A stretch of DNA of 32,038 bases. Origin: Eubacterium sp. CAG:252. GTDB lineage: Bacteria > Bacillota > Clostridia > Lachnospirales > Lachnospiraceae. Of the stretch, positions 1 through 7,373 are shown piece after piece. A program made the position numbers and the translations under genes. The first letter of the stretch is position 1; each line of letters opens with the position of its first letter. Where the stretch lies: NCBI GenBank assembly GCA_000436535.1, contig FR886331.1, positions 38,461-70,498 of the forward strand, read 5' to 3'. The notes beneath the pieces were generated by a model. The model did no database searches. It was given only the letters and a program-made list of their open reading frames with translations, and was not told the DNA's origin.

Positions 1-40
1 TACAATTATTCTGGCAGCTCATACTATTTATATTATTCAT
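1..40 (-). CDS. 5' end of an unidentified minus-strand gene (partial)
   Basis: An ATG on the minus strand (positions 40-38) is preceded, 8 nt away, by a strong Shine-Dalgarno sequence, GGAGGT (54-49 read on the minus strand). The frame stays open to the window edge and gives 13 residues, starting MNNINSMSCQNNC. That is too little to assign a family. The call rests only on the ribosome binding site, its spacing and the open frame. The gene would be divergent from the PTS permease gene, so 41-330 should hold both promoters. Confidence 0.45.
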   Translation of the reverse strand, partial: MNNINSMSCQNNC

Positions 41-330
41 GTTCTCACACCTCCGAATGGTTTGTTAAGAACAGGAAATAATGTACCACATTTCAATGCC
101 TTGCAAGGGTCATATAATTCTCCCCATTTCTGCCACGGAACATAGCACATAGCAAGAGAAAATGTATTATGCATTTTCATAAACATACATACTCCGGTTA
201 TTAAGAATTCAATACATTATATGTCATAATTTCAAATGTGACACACAGGAATATATGTACAATTTCTACTGGCAGTTCTTATCACTATATGCTATTATTA
301 ATTGAAATTTTACCAAAGTGAGGATTAATT
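41..330. other. Divergent intergenic region with no gene seen
   Basis: About 290 AT-rich bases lie between the minus-strand start at 40 and the PTS IIC gene at 331. I see a short inverted repeat (AAAATG, 7-nt loop, CATTTT) around 156-174 and several TATAAT-like hexamers, but no promoter I would defend. The GAGGA ribosome binding site of the next gene ends 5-6 nt before its ATG. Confidence 0.4.
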
Positions 331-1425
331 ATGTGGGAGAGAATTAAGGCTTTTTTAAAGCGTAAAGATGTTGAAGTGTCGGTGAAACGATACGGAATTG
401 ATGCACTTGGAGCGATGGCACAGGGATTATTTTGTTCTTTGCTTATAGGAACAATACTTAATACACTTGGTACACAGCTTCATATAGGTTTTCTTACAAA
501 TACAGTTGCAACTGTGAGTGGAGTAAGTTATACAGTTGGTGGACTTGCATCGGCTATGAGTGGTCCTGCTATGGCAGTGGCTATCGGATATGCGCTAAAG
601 TGTCCGCCACTTGTACTTTTTTCACTTATAACAGTAGGTTTTGCATCTAATGCCCTTGGAGGCGCAGGTGGTCCGCTTGCTGTGTATTTTGTGGCAATTA
701 TTGCGGCAGAGGCAGGAAAGCTAATATCAAAGGAAACAAAGATAGATATACTTGTCACACCACTTGTAACAATAGGTGCAGGAACAGGCGTGGCAGCGCT
801 TATAGCACCGGCACTTGGAAAAGCAGCAATGAAGATAGGCGAAGTAATAATGCTTGCAACTAATCTCCAGCCATTTCTTATGGGAATAGCAGTGTCAGTA
901 CTTGTGGGTATTGCGCTTACATTACCTATATCATCAGCAGCTATATGTGCGGCATTCGGACTTACCGGACTTGCAGGCGGTGCGGCGGTAGCAGGCTGCT
1001 GCGCGCAGATGGTTGGCTTTGCAGTTATGTCATTTAAGGAAAACCGCTGGGGCGGACTTGTTTCTCAGGGAATAGGTACATCAATGCTTCAGATGGGAAA
1101 TATAATAAAGAACCCTAGAATATGGATAGCGCCAATAGTTACATCGGCGATAACAGGTCCGCTTGCAACATGTCTTTTCAAGCTTGAGATGAATGGAACA
1201 GCAGTATCGTCAGGTATGGGAACATGCGGTCTTGTAGGACAGATAGGTGTGTATTCAGGCTGGGTAAATGATGTGGCAGCAGGCGTAAAGAGCGCTATAA
1301 CACCTATGGACTGGATAGGTCTTATACTTATATCATTTGTTCTTCCAGCGGTCATATGTCCTATTATAAATATGTTTTTAAAAAGGGCTGGCTGGGTCAA
1401 GGACGGCGATATGAAATTGCAATAA
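331..1425 (+). CDS. PTS sugar transporter subunit IIC-like membrane protein (EIIC_2 type)
   Basis: The 364-residue protein is very hydrophobic, with long Gly/Ala-rich membrane segments through almost the whole length after a short basic N-terminus (residues 1-20). The sequence style, including an early YGIDALGAMAQGLF segment and repeated GxGGPLA and GLTGLAGG loops, matches the stand-alone PTS_EIIC_2 permease family as I know it. Members of that family are membrane proteins of about 340-350 residues with unproven substrates. No EIIA or EIIB gene lies nearby, so phosphotransfer-coupled transport cannot be inferred from context. The start at 331 has a GAGGA ribosome binding site 5-6 nt upstream. 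No clear terminator follows before the next gene. Confidence 0.75.
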   Translation: MWERIKAFLKRKDVEVSVKRYGIDALGAMAQGLFCSLLIGTILNTLGTQLHIGFLTNTVATVSGVSYTVGGLASAMSGPAMAVAIGYALKCPPLVLFSLITVGFASNALGGAGGPLAVYFVAIIAAEAGKLISKETKIDILVTPLVTIGAGTGVAALIAPALGKAAMKIGEVIMLATNLQPFLMGIAVSVLVGIALTLPISSAAICAAFGLTGLAGGAAVAGCCAQMVGFAVMSFKENRWGGLVSQGIGTSMLQMGNIIKNPRIWIAPIVTSAITGPLATCLFKLEMNGTAVSSGMGTCGLVGQIGVYSGWVNDVAAGVKSAITPMDWIGLILISFVLPAVICPIINMFLKRAGWVKDGDMKLQ

Positions 1426-1656
1426 TGCTAGTTTTAAATCTGAAACCTGTATAATTTTAAGAGTGTTACAAAGATATAAGTGTTATGCTATAAATGAGCA
1501 AATTTAAAATATTGCACAAGTATGTTCTCGTTAGAAAAACAGATTTTTCATAATCTATTCAAATATATCTGTGGTACAAACAAAAACAAATTATTTTTGT
1601 GCATTTTTCTGTATTTGTTCATTTATATTTATAAAATAAGGAATGGGCGGCAGTAT

Positions 1657-2250
1657 ATGTCAGACAGGAATAAAAAACAATCATCCGGCATAAATGATAT
1701 TTTAAATGATGATAATATACAGATAATAAGGTCAAAAAGGCGTTCACTGGGTCTTGAGGTGCGCCCTGACGGCAGTGTTGTTGTAAGAATTCCAAACAGG
1801 TTAAGCAAAAAGCAGCTTATGGAATTCCTTGTTAAACATAAGGCATGGATAGATGAAAAGCGTCATTATATGATGAATAGGCAGGATATCAGAATATCCA
1901 CAAATGCAGTGAAGTATGATGAGCTGACCGCAGAAGAAAGGCTTCGTATTAAAGATACATTTGTAAAGAAGGCAGCATATTACAGCCAGATAATGGGAGT
2001 ATCGGTTGGAAACATAACTATAAGAAACCAGAAAACGCGCTGGGGCAGCTGTAGTTCCAAAGGCAATCTTAACTTTAATTACCAGTTGTACTATATGCCG
2101 GAGGAGCTTATGGATTATGTAGTCATACACGAGCTGGCACACAGAAGATATATGAACCATTCAGAACAGTTCTGGGCAGAGGTTGAAAAGTACTGTCCGG
2201 ATTACAGAAGCAGACGTAACAGCCTCAGACTATACAGATTAGAAGTGTAG
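1657..2250 (+). CDS. YgjP-type (DUF45/SprT-like) zinc metallopeptidase
   Basis: This is a predicted cytosolic metal-dependent hydrolase of the YgjP/DUF45 family. Counting from the ATG at 1657, the protein has 197 residues. A WGSCSSKGNLNFNYQL segment (family signature) is followed by the zinc site HELAH at residues 158-162 and a third histidine at 168 (MNHSEQFW). The N-terminal half carries the usual R-S-x-R-R-S-L-G-L-E strand. The frame stays open upstream to 1522, but that extension is a hydrophobic AT-rich stretch unlike the family. ATG 1657 has a G-rich site (GGGCGG) six nt before it and an AAGGA further up, so I prefer it, with some doubt. The cellular role of the family is poorly defined. 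Confidence 0.8.
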   Translation: MSDRNKKQSSGINDILNDDNIQIIRSKRRSLGLEVRPDGSVVVRIPNRLSKKQLMEFLVKHKAWIDEKRHYMMNRQDIRISTNAVKYDELTAEERLRIKDTFVKKAAYYSQIMGVSVGNITIRNQKTRWGSCSSKGNLNFNYQLYYMPEELMDYVVIHELAHRRYMNHSEQFWAEVEKYCPDYRSRRNSLRLYRLEV

Positions 2251-2284
2251 TCTGAGGCTGAAATTTATTTTAATAAAATACCTG

Positions 2285-3379
2285 TTAGTAGGTAAAAGTT
2301 ACTGTATACAAAGTATAATTAGTTCTTGGCACATTTTTGTAGGTATATGATAAAGCCTCACCGGTCTTTGAAACAGCGGTTTTTAAGTCAGTTGTAAATG
2401 TGCATGCAAACTCAAGATGAGTTTCTTTGTTTTTGACAGTGTTGCGGATAAGGCGGTTTAGCTGCGAAGTGTTGCTTATCATAGTAATATTGGCATATTT
2501 TATATAAGAATACTTTGTGCCGCAGTCCTCATATTCAGCGTACTTATCCCTGTCCCATGTGTGGTCGAGTGCCATATCTTTTGCAGATATATTAAAGTAA
2601 GCATGGTCAGTATATTCAAAGGAGGAACCGATTGGGTCATCCCATGTAACATCAACGTGATACCACTGCCCATCGAGCATAACAGTATTCCATATGTGCT
2701 GTTCGTTGCCAGCTTCACCCGAAACAGTTCCGTTTTCTATTCCAAGCATATCCATAAATGTCTTAAAACATTCAGTATATCCGCTGCATACGGCAATTCC
2801 GTTTATAAGTGCACTGTAGGCGTTGTAGGATGAGTCACCAGTGTCGACATAGGAAACATTTTCTACAAGATAATCGTGTATGGCAAGTTCATTTTCTATA
2901 TCTGTATTGGAGGGGGAGGTAACACTGTCAAGCACCTGTATATATTTGTTATAAAGTGTAAGCTGACGCTCATTAAGCCCGCTTAAAGAGTCGCTTCTGT
3001 AAGCCTTTATTATCGCAAAACTGTCCCAGCAGTCATAAGTTATACGGACATTGAAGCCGTTTTTGACACGCTTATATTCGCACTTTAGCTGCTCAATACC
3101 ATCTATAGAGGAAAGCCATAGATTGGCATCGATAAGTGCCTCATCTTCCACGAATATCTCACAGACATTATCGTTATTGTGTACAGCATCACTTATATAC
3201 TGTATTATATCCTCGGTTGAGGCGGCTGACTGTGGATAAGCTTTATTGGATATCTGGTTATCAGAGCTTTCCGGCCAGATAGTGTCAAATGGCAGCTCAC
3301 ATCCTGTAAATGTAATGCACATAATAGCAGTCAGAGCCAGAGAAAATATGACTTTCTTAATTCGTTTTTTAATTCCCAT
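2285..3379 (-). CDS. Transglutaminase-like lipoprotein
   Basis: The 364-residue protein begins with a basic, hydrophobic signal peptide ending in a lipobox (FTGC, Cys27), so it should be anchored to the outer face of the membrane. The C-terminal half carries a transglutaminase-like fold with the full triad: Cys198 in AVCSGYTECF, His228 in QHIWNTV and Asp243 in YHVDVTWDDP. Such domains in secreted clostridial proteins are thought to be peptidases or cross-linkers of wall or extracellular protein; the substrate here is unknown. The gene is convergent with the YgjP-type gene (34 bp apart). Its start region is duplicated in tandem (3366-3428), which places a short out-of-frame ORF over the initiation site. 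Confidence 0.8.
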   Translation of the reverse strand: MGIKKRIKKVIFSLALTAIMCITFTGCELPFDTIWPESSDNQISNKAYPQSAASTEDIIQYISDAVHNNDNVCEIFVEDEALIDANLWLSSIDGIEQLKCEYKRVKNGFNVRITYDCWDSFAIIKAYRSDSLSGLNERQLTLYNKYIQVLDSVTSPSNTDIENELAIHDYLVENVSYVDTGDSSYNAYSALINGIAVCSGYTECFKTFMDMLGIENGTVSGEAGNEQHIWNTVMLDGQWYHVDVTWDDPIGSSFEYTDHAYFNISAKDMALDHTWDRDKYAEYEDCGTKYSYIKYANITMISNTSQLNRLIRNTVKNKETHLEFACTFTTDLKTAVSKTGEALSYTYKNVPRTNYTLYTVTFTY

Positions 3380-3428
3380 AATAATTAATCTTTCTATTTT
3401 TAATTCCCATAATAATTAATCTTTCTAT
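3366..3428. repeat. 31-bp tandem duplication covering a translation start
   Basis: Two adjacent, identical 31-bp units (3366-3396 and 3397-3427, plus one more base) each carry the minus-strand start codon and its upstream AGAAAGATTAATTATT segment. The upstream copy gives a second ATG at 3410. Because 31 is not a multiple of three, that ATG is out of frame with the lipoprotein gene. Confidence 0.9.
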
Positions 3429-3775
3429 AAAATGTTTTAATTGATGTAAGGATAATATGGATTGCAGGGCAATGGGGTAATCCTTACTATACAGAAATGG
3501 ACAATTTTTGTCCTTCTATCTTTTGCATCATATAATGCTGGGATATAATCAGATTACATAAGCTGCATACTGGAAGTATCTGAACATTGAATATAATCCC
3601 ATAATTGTTTATAATCACAGTTGGTATTGTGACCATCACATCATATTAAGGTTATATATAATAATTTTAATACGGATTATATAAAAATAAAAGTGAAATA
3701 TGAACAAAATTACATAATAAGCGCAAAGAAAAAGAGTCAATTATTACATAATGAGTACAGAAAAGAGGATTTACA
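3429..3775. other. Divergent intergenic region, one hairpin, no gene seen
   Basis: This is the AT-rich spacer between the divergent lipoprotein and glycosylase genes. The clearest structure is an inverted repeat, GTAAGGAT (3446-3453) with ATCCTTAC (3480-3487), about 70 bp upstream of the lipoprotein start. It could be an operator or a leader hairpin of that gene. The word TTACATAAT recurs near 3711, 3745 and just inside the glycosylase gene. No further gene is supported. Confidence 0.4.
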
Positions 3776-4660
3776 ATGAAAGATTACATAATAAATACAC
3801 CATCAGACTTTAATCTTAAGGAAACCTTGGAGTGCGGACAGTGTTTCCACTTCAATATGATAGATGAGAACGAATATGTTCTTACAGCTTACGGACATAT
3901 GCTCCATATAAGACAGGATGATAAAAATCTTATATTTTATGATACAGATGACAGAACATACAATGAATTGTGGAGAGAATATTTTGATATAGACAGGAAT
4001 TATGCCAGAATAAAAGAAGAGCTTCTTGCAAAGGATGACAAGCTTGAGGAGGCTATAAGTGCGATGTCGGGTGTGAGAATACTTAATCAGGAATTCTTTG
4101 AAACGCTCATATCATTTATAATATCGCAGAATAAGCAGATACCACATATTAAGAAGATAGTGGCTGATATATCTGAAAAGTACGGTACATATCAGGGTGA
4201 AGTTAAGGGGATTACTATGTATACATTTCCGGATGTAAATGCGCTTAAGGCGGCAACGGTTGATGACCTTAAGGAGTTAAAGACGGGTTTCCGCGCGCCT
4301 TATATATATGATGCGGTGAGCAGGGTGTATGATAAGAGCATAAGTTATGATGAGCTTGCAGCAATGGAGTCACAGGCAGGAATACAGAAAATGTGTGAGA
4401 TTAAGGGCGTTGGCAATAAAGTTGCAAGCTGTGTAAGCCTTTTTGCGCTTGGAAAAAGGGACAGCTTTCCTATAGATGTGTGGATAAAAAGAATAATGGA
4501 GTATCTATACTTTGATAAGGTGGATACTTCTAAGGAAGTTATAGCAGAATTTGCAAGAAACCAGTTCGGAGAGCTTGGAGGATATGCACAGCAGTATCTT
4601 TTCTATTATGGAAAAACTGTAAAAATGGGTGTTGCAGAGTCAAAAAAGCATAAAAAATAA
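3776..4660 (+). CDS. ogg: 8-oxoguanine DNA glycosylase/AP lyase (OGG1 type)
   Basis: A base-excision repair enzyme that would remove 8-oxoguanine and nick the abasic site. The 294-residue protein has the OGG N-terminal domain (LECGQCFHF at 18-26) followed by the helix-hairpin-helix-GPD domain. The hairpin reads EIKGVGNKVASCV (208-220). It contains the Schiff-base lysine Lys215, equivalent to Lys249 of human OGG1, and the catalytic aspartate is Asp234 in FPIDVW. Both catalytic residues are therefore present. The start is supported by AGAGGA six nt upstream. The gene stands alone, between a divergent lipoprotein gene and groS. Bacterial OGG1-type enzymes occur in many Clostridia, sometimes annotated as 3-methyladenine glycosylase. 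Confidence 0.88.
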   Translation: MKDYIINTPSDFNLKETLECGQCFHFNMIDENEYVLTAYGHMLHIRQDDKNLIFYDTDDRTYNELWREYFDIDRNYARIKEELLAKDDKLEEAISAMSGVRILNQEFFETLISFIISQNKQIPHIKKIVADISEKYGTYQGEVKGITMYTFPDVNALKAATVDDLKELKTGFRAPYIYDAVSRVYDKSISYDELAAMESQAGIQKMCEIKGVGNKVASCVSLFALGKRDSFPIDVWIKRIMEYLYFDKVDTSKEVIAEFARNQFGELGGYAQQYLFYYGKTVKMGVAESKKHKK

Positions 4661-4708
4661 AAAAAGTATAATCAAAATGTAAAAACATTAATATATTTGA
4701 AATAGCTG

Positions 4709-4737
4709 TTGACAAATTATTGGCAGGGTGCTATCTT
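4709..4737 (+). promoter_or_regulatory. Sigma-A promoter of groESL
   Basis: A consensus -35 (TTGACA, 4709-4714) and a -10-like TATCTT (4732-4737) are separated by exactly 17 bp. The CIRCE operator begins 13 bp downstream of the -10, so it overlaps the first transcribed bases, the usual arrangement for HrcA-repressed groE operons. Confidence 0.85.
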
Positions 4738-4750
4738 ATCGTTATCGGGA

Positions 4751-4777
4751 TTAGCACTCAAAAGAAATGAGTGCTAA
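4751..4777 (+). promoter_or_regulatory. CIRCE operator (HrcA binding site)
   Basis: TTAGCACTC (4751-4759), a 9-nt spacer and GAGTGCTAA (4769-4777) match the CIRCE consensus perfectly. In Firmicutes the HrcA repressor binds this inverted repeat, and GroEL helps fold HrcA, giving feedback control of groESL. hrcA itself is not in the window. Confidence 0.97.
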
Positions 4778-4850
4778 CAGACAATAAACAAAGCAATAAT
4801 TATAGATAGCTGCCACGTACGTGTCAGACAGCGGAAAGGTGGATTATATT

Positions 4851-5138
4851 ATGAAGTTAGTACCATTAGGAGACAGAGTTGTAATTAAGGCATTAGTTGC
4901 AGAAGAAACTACAAAGTCAGGCATCGTGTTACCAGGACAGGCAAAGGAAAAGCCATCACAGGCAGAGGTAGTTGCAGTAGGACCTGGCGGAGTTGTTGAT
5001 GGTAAGGAAGTTACAATGCAGGTTAAGCCAGGAGATAAAGTAATATATTCTAAGTATGCAGGAACAGAAGTTAAGCTTGATGATGAAGAATATATCGTAG
5101 TTAAGCAGAATGATATTCTTGCAGTTATTGAAGATTAA
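4851..5138 (+). CDS. groS: Co-chaperonin GroES
   Basis: The 95-residue protein forms the heptameric lid of the GroEL chamber. It starts MKLVPLGDRVVIKAL and has the mobile-loop region (residues about 16-32) followed by the beta-barrel core and the closing YIVVKQNDILAVIE strand, all typical of GroES. An in-frame GTG at 4821 would add ten residues. I chose ATG 4851 because the product then has the family length and an AAAGGTGG ribosome binding site lies eight nt upstream. It is the first gene of the CIRCE-controlled operon. The 191-bp gap to groL is longer than usual and holds no gene or structure that I can support. Confidence 0.97.
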   Translation: MKLVPLGDRVVIKALVAEETTKSGIVLPGQAKEKPSQAEVVAVGPGGVVDGKEVTMQVKPGDKVIYSKYAGTEVKLDDEEYIVVKQNDILAVIED

Positions 5139-5329
5139 TTATATTGGCTGATAGTTATAATAGCTATAAATATAATTAGTCATATATATTATATGAGAGT
5201 TTGAGAAAAGACTATCCATTGATGCTGCTTATAATATTGTCATTAAGATAATCAGATATGATTATAAGACAGGCATCGGGTTTATCAGTTAATATCTAGT
5301 TATAGATTATGAATTTGGAGGTAATAACA

Positions 5330-6955
5330 ATGGCAAAGGAAATTAAATACGGAATTGAAGCAAGAAAAGCTCTTGAAGAGGGCGTTAATAAGTTAGCTAA
5401 TACAGTAAGAGTTACAATCGGACCTAAGGGACGTAACGTAGTTCTTGACAAGTCATACGGCGCACCACTTATCACTAACGATGGTGTTACAATCGCTAAG
5501 GACATTGAGCTTGAAGATGCATTTGAAAATATGGGAGCACAGCTTGTAAAGGAAGTTGCTACTAAGACTAACGATGTAGCAGGTGATGGTACAACAACAG
5601 CTACAGTTCTTGCACAGGCTATGGTTAATGCAGGTATGAAGAACTTAGCAGCAGGCGCTAACCCAATCATCTTAAGAAAAGGTATGAAGAAGGCTACCGA
5701 CTGTGCAGTTGAAGCTATTGCACATATGAGCGAAAAGGTTACAGGAAAAGACCAGATTGCAAAGGTTGCTTCTATCTCAGCAGGTGATGAGGAAGTAGGT
5801 CAGATGGTAGCTGACGCTATGGAAAAGGTTTCTAATGATGGTGTTATCACAATCGAAGAGTCTAAGACAATGAAGACAGAGCTTGACCTTGTAGAAGGTA
5901 TGCAGTTTGACAGAGGATATATTTCAGCATATATGGCAACAGATATGGATAAGATGGAAGCTAACCTTGATAATCCATATATTCTTATTACAGATAAGAA
6001 GATATCTAACATTCAGGAAATCTTACCAGTTCTTGAACAGATTGTTCAGAGCGGTGCTAAGCTTCTTATTATCGCTGAGGACGTTGAAGGTGAAGCACTT
6101 ACAACACTTATTGTTAACAAGTTAAGAGGTACATTTAACGTAGTAGCTGTTAAGGCTCCTGGATATGGTGACAGACGTAAGGAAATGCTTAAGGATATCG
6201 CTATTCTTACAGGTGGTCAGGTTATTTCTGAAGAACTTGGTCTTGAGCTTAAGGATACAACACTTGATATGCTTGGTAGAGCTAAGTCAGTTAAGGTTCA
6301 GAAGGAAAATACAGTTATCGTTGACGGCGAAGGTGCTAAGGAAGATATCGAAGCAAGAGTTGCCCAGATTCGTGCACAGCTTGAAGAAACAACATCTGAT
6401 TTCGATAAGGAAAAGTTACAGGAAAGACTTGCTAAGCTTGCAGGTGGTGTAGCTGTTATCAGAGTTGGCGCTGCAACAGAAACTGAAATGAAGGAAGCTA
6501 AGCTTCGTATGGAAGATGCTCTTAACGCAACAAGAGCAGCTGTAGAAGAAGGCGTTATCTCAGGTGGTGGTTCAGCTTATATCCACGCATCTAAGAAGGT
6601 TGCAGAACTTGCTGCTACACTCAGTGGTGATGAAAAGACAGGTGCAGAGATTATTCTTAAGGCTCTTGAAGCTCCATTATTCCACATTGCTAACAATGCA
6701 GGTCTTGAAGGTGCAGTTATCATCAACAAGGTAAGAGAGTCAGAAGTTGGAACAGGTTATGATGCACTCAACGATAAGTATGTAAACATGATTGATGCAG
6801 GTATCCTTGATCCAGCTAAGGTTACAAGAAGCGCATTACAGAACGCTACAAGTGTTGCATCTACACTTCTTACAACAGAATCAGTTGTTGCTAATATCAA
6901 GGAAGATGCTCCAGCTATGCCAGCAGGTGGCGCAGGTATGGGTGGAATGATGTAA
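5330..6955 (+). CDS. groL: Chaperonin GroEL
   Basis: The 541-residue subunit of the ATP-driven folding chamber begins MAKEIKYGIEARKALEEGVN. It carries the nucleotide-binding DGTTTATVLAQAM segment near residue 86 and ends in the Gly/Met-rich tail GGAGMGGMM. Length and motifs are those of a full, functional class I chaperonin. An in-frame ATG seven codons upstream is rejected because GGAGG (5317-5321) is eight nt from ATG 5330. It is co-transcribed with groS and followed by a strong terminator. Base composition is higher in GC and more codon-biased than neighbouring genes, as expected for a highly expressed gene. Confidence 0.98.
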   Translation: MAKEIKYGIEARKALEEGVNKLANTVRVTIGPKGRNVVLDKSYGAPLITNDGVTIAKDIELEDAFENMGAQLVKEVATKTNDVAGDGTTTATVLAQAMVNAGMKNLAAGANPIILRKGMKKATDCAVEAIAHMSEKVTGKDQIAKVASISAGDEEVGQMVADAMEKVSNDGVITIEESKTMKTELDLVEGMQFDRGYISAYMATDMDKMEANLDNPYILITDKKISNIQEILPVLEQIVQSGAKLLIIAEDVEGEALTTLIVNKLRGTFNVVAVKAPGYGDRRKEMLKDIAILTGGQVISEELGLELKDTTLDMLGRAKSVKVQKENTVIVDGEGAKEDIEARVAQIRAQLEETTSDFDKEKLQERLAKLAGGVAVIRVGAATETEMKEAKLRMEDALNATRAAVEEGVISGGGSAYIHASKKVAELAATLSGDEKTGAEIILKALEAPLFHIANNAGLEGAVIINKVRESEVGTGYDALNDKYVNMIDAGILDPAKVTRSALQNATSVASTLLTTESVVANIKEDAPAMPAGGAGMGGMM

Positions 6956-6997
6956 TTAAAGACATCAGATAGAAGCTTGATTAATAAATAGCTATAA

Positions 6998-7037
6998 AAG
7001 AGTTAGGAGATTATAATGGTTTCCTAACTCTTTTTTT
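6998..7037 (+). terminator. Terminator of groESL
   Basis: AGAGTTAGGA, a loop, then TCCTAACTC directly followed by seven T's (7031-7037). This is a classical intrinsic terminator 43 bp after the groL stop codon. An upstream A-run makes it potentially bidirectional. Confidence 0.92.
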
Positions 7038-7360
7038 GTTACTATTGTAAATGTTGTATAAATATAATAGACTCTTTGGGTTCTTTGTCAGGTGTGGGGG
7101 TAAAATAAGCTCTTTGTCAAGGATGAGGTAAGATTTAGAACCACAATAACTAAAGAACTATTACAAGTAACTGGCAGAATGTGTTGAAAGAGCGGTGAAA
7201 TTGGAATAGTACTGAGAAAGATGCCGCATTGAGCTGCACTGAAATAGTAAAATTTAGCAAATTCAATAAAATGAAAGATTATAATTGCAGAATATATAAT
7301 AATGTTATATAATAATTCTGACAATTTGACAGAACGTGTTTGTTAATTGAATAATACCTA
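7038..7360. other. Intergenic region with a weak direct repeat, no gene seen
   Basis: The spacer between the groL terminator and the CAP-domain gene holds an imperfect direct repeat: TTCTTTGTCAGG near 7081 and CTCTTTGTCAAGG near 7110, offset 29 bp, each followed by a G-rich tract and GGTAA. This could be the remnant of an insertion-sequence end. The rest is AT-rich and includes the unlocated promoter of the next gene. I see no coding potential. Confidence 0.35.
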
Positions 7361-7373
7361 AGGAGGAATGCGT

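Noticed and set aside
1522..1656. 45-codon N-terminal extension of the YgjP-type gene
   Set aside because: It is AT-rich and hydrophobic, lacks a clear ribosome binding site and is not a family feature.
4821..4850. GTG start ten codons upstream of groS
   Set aside because: ATG 4851 has a well-spaced AAAGGTGG site and gives the normal GroES length and N-terminus.
7088..7324. Minus-strand open frame of 78 codons in the groL-CAP spacer
   Set aside because: Low-complexity hydrophobic translation with no ribosome binding site and no family resemblance; a chance frame in AT-rich DNA.
7325..7355. TTGACA-18-AATAAT as the promoter of the CAP-domain gene
   Set aside because: Transcription would start at the ribosome binding site itself, leaving almost no leader, so I did not call it.
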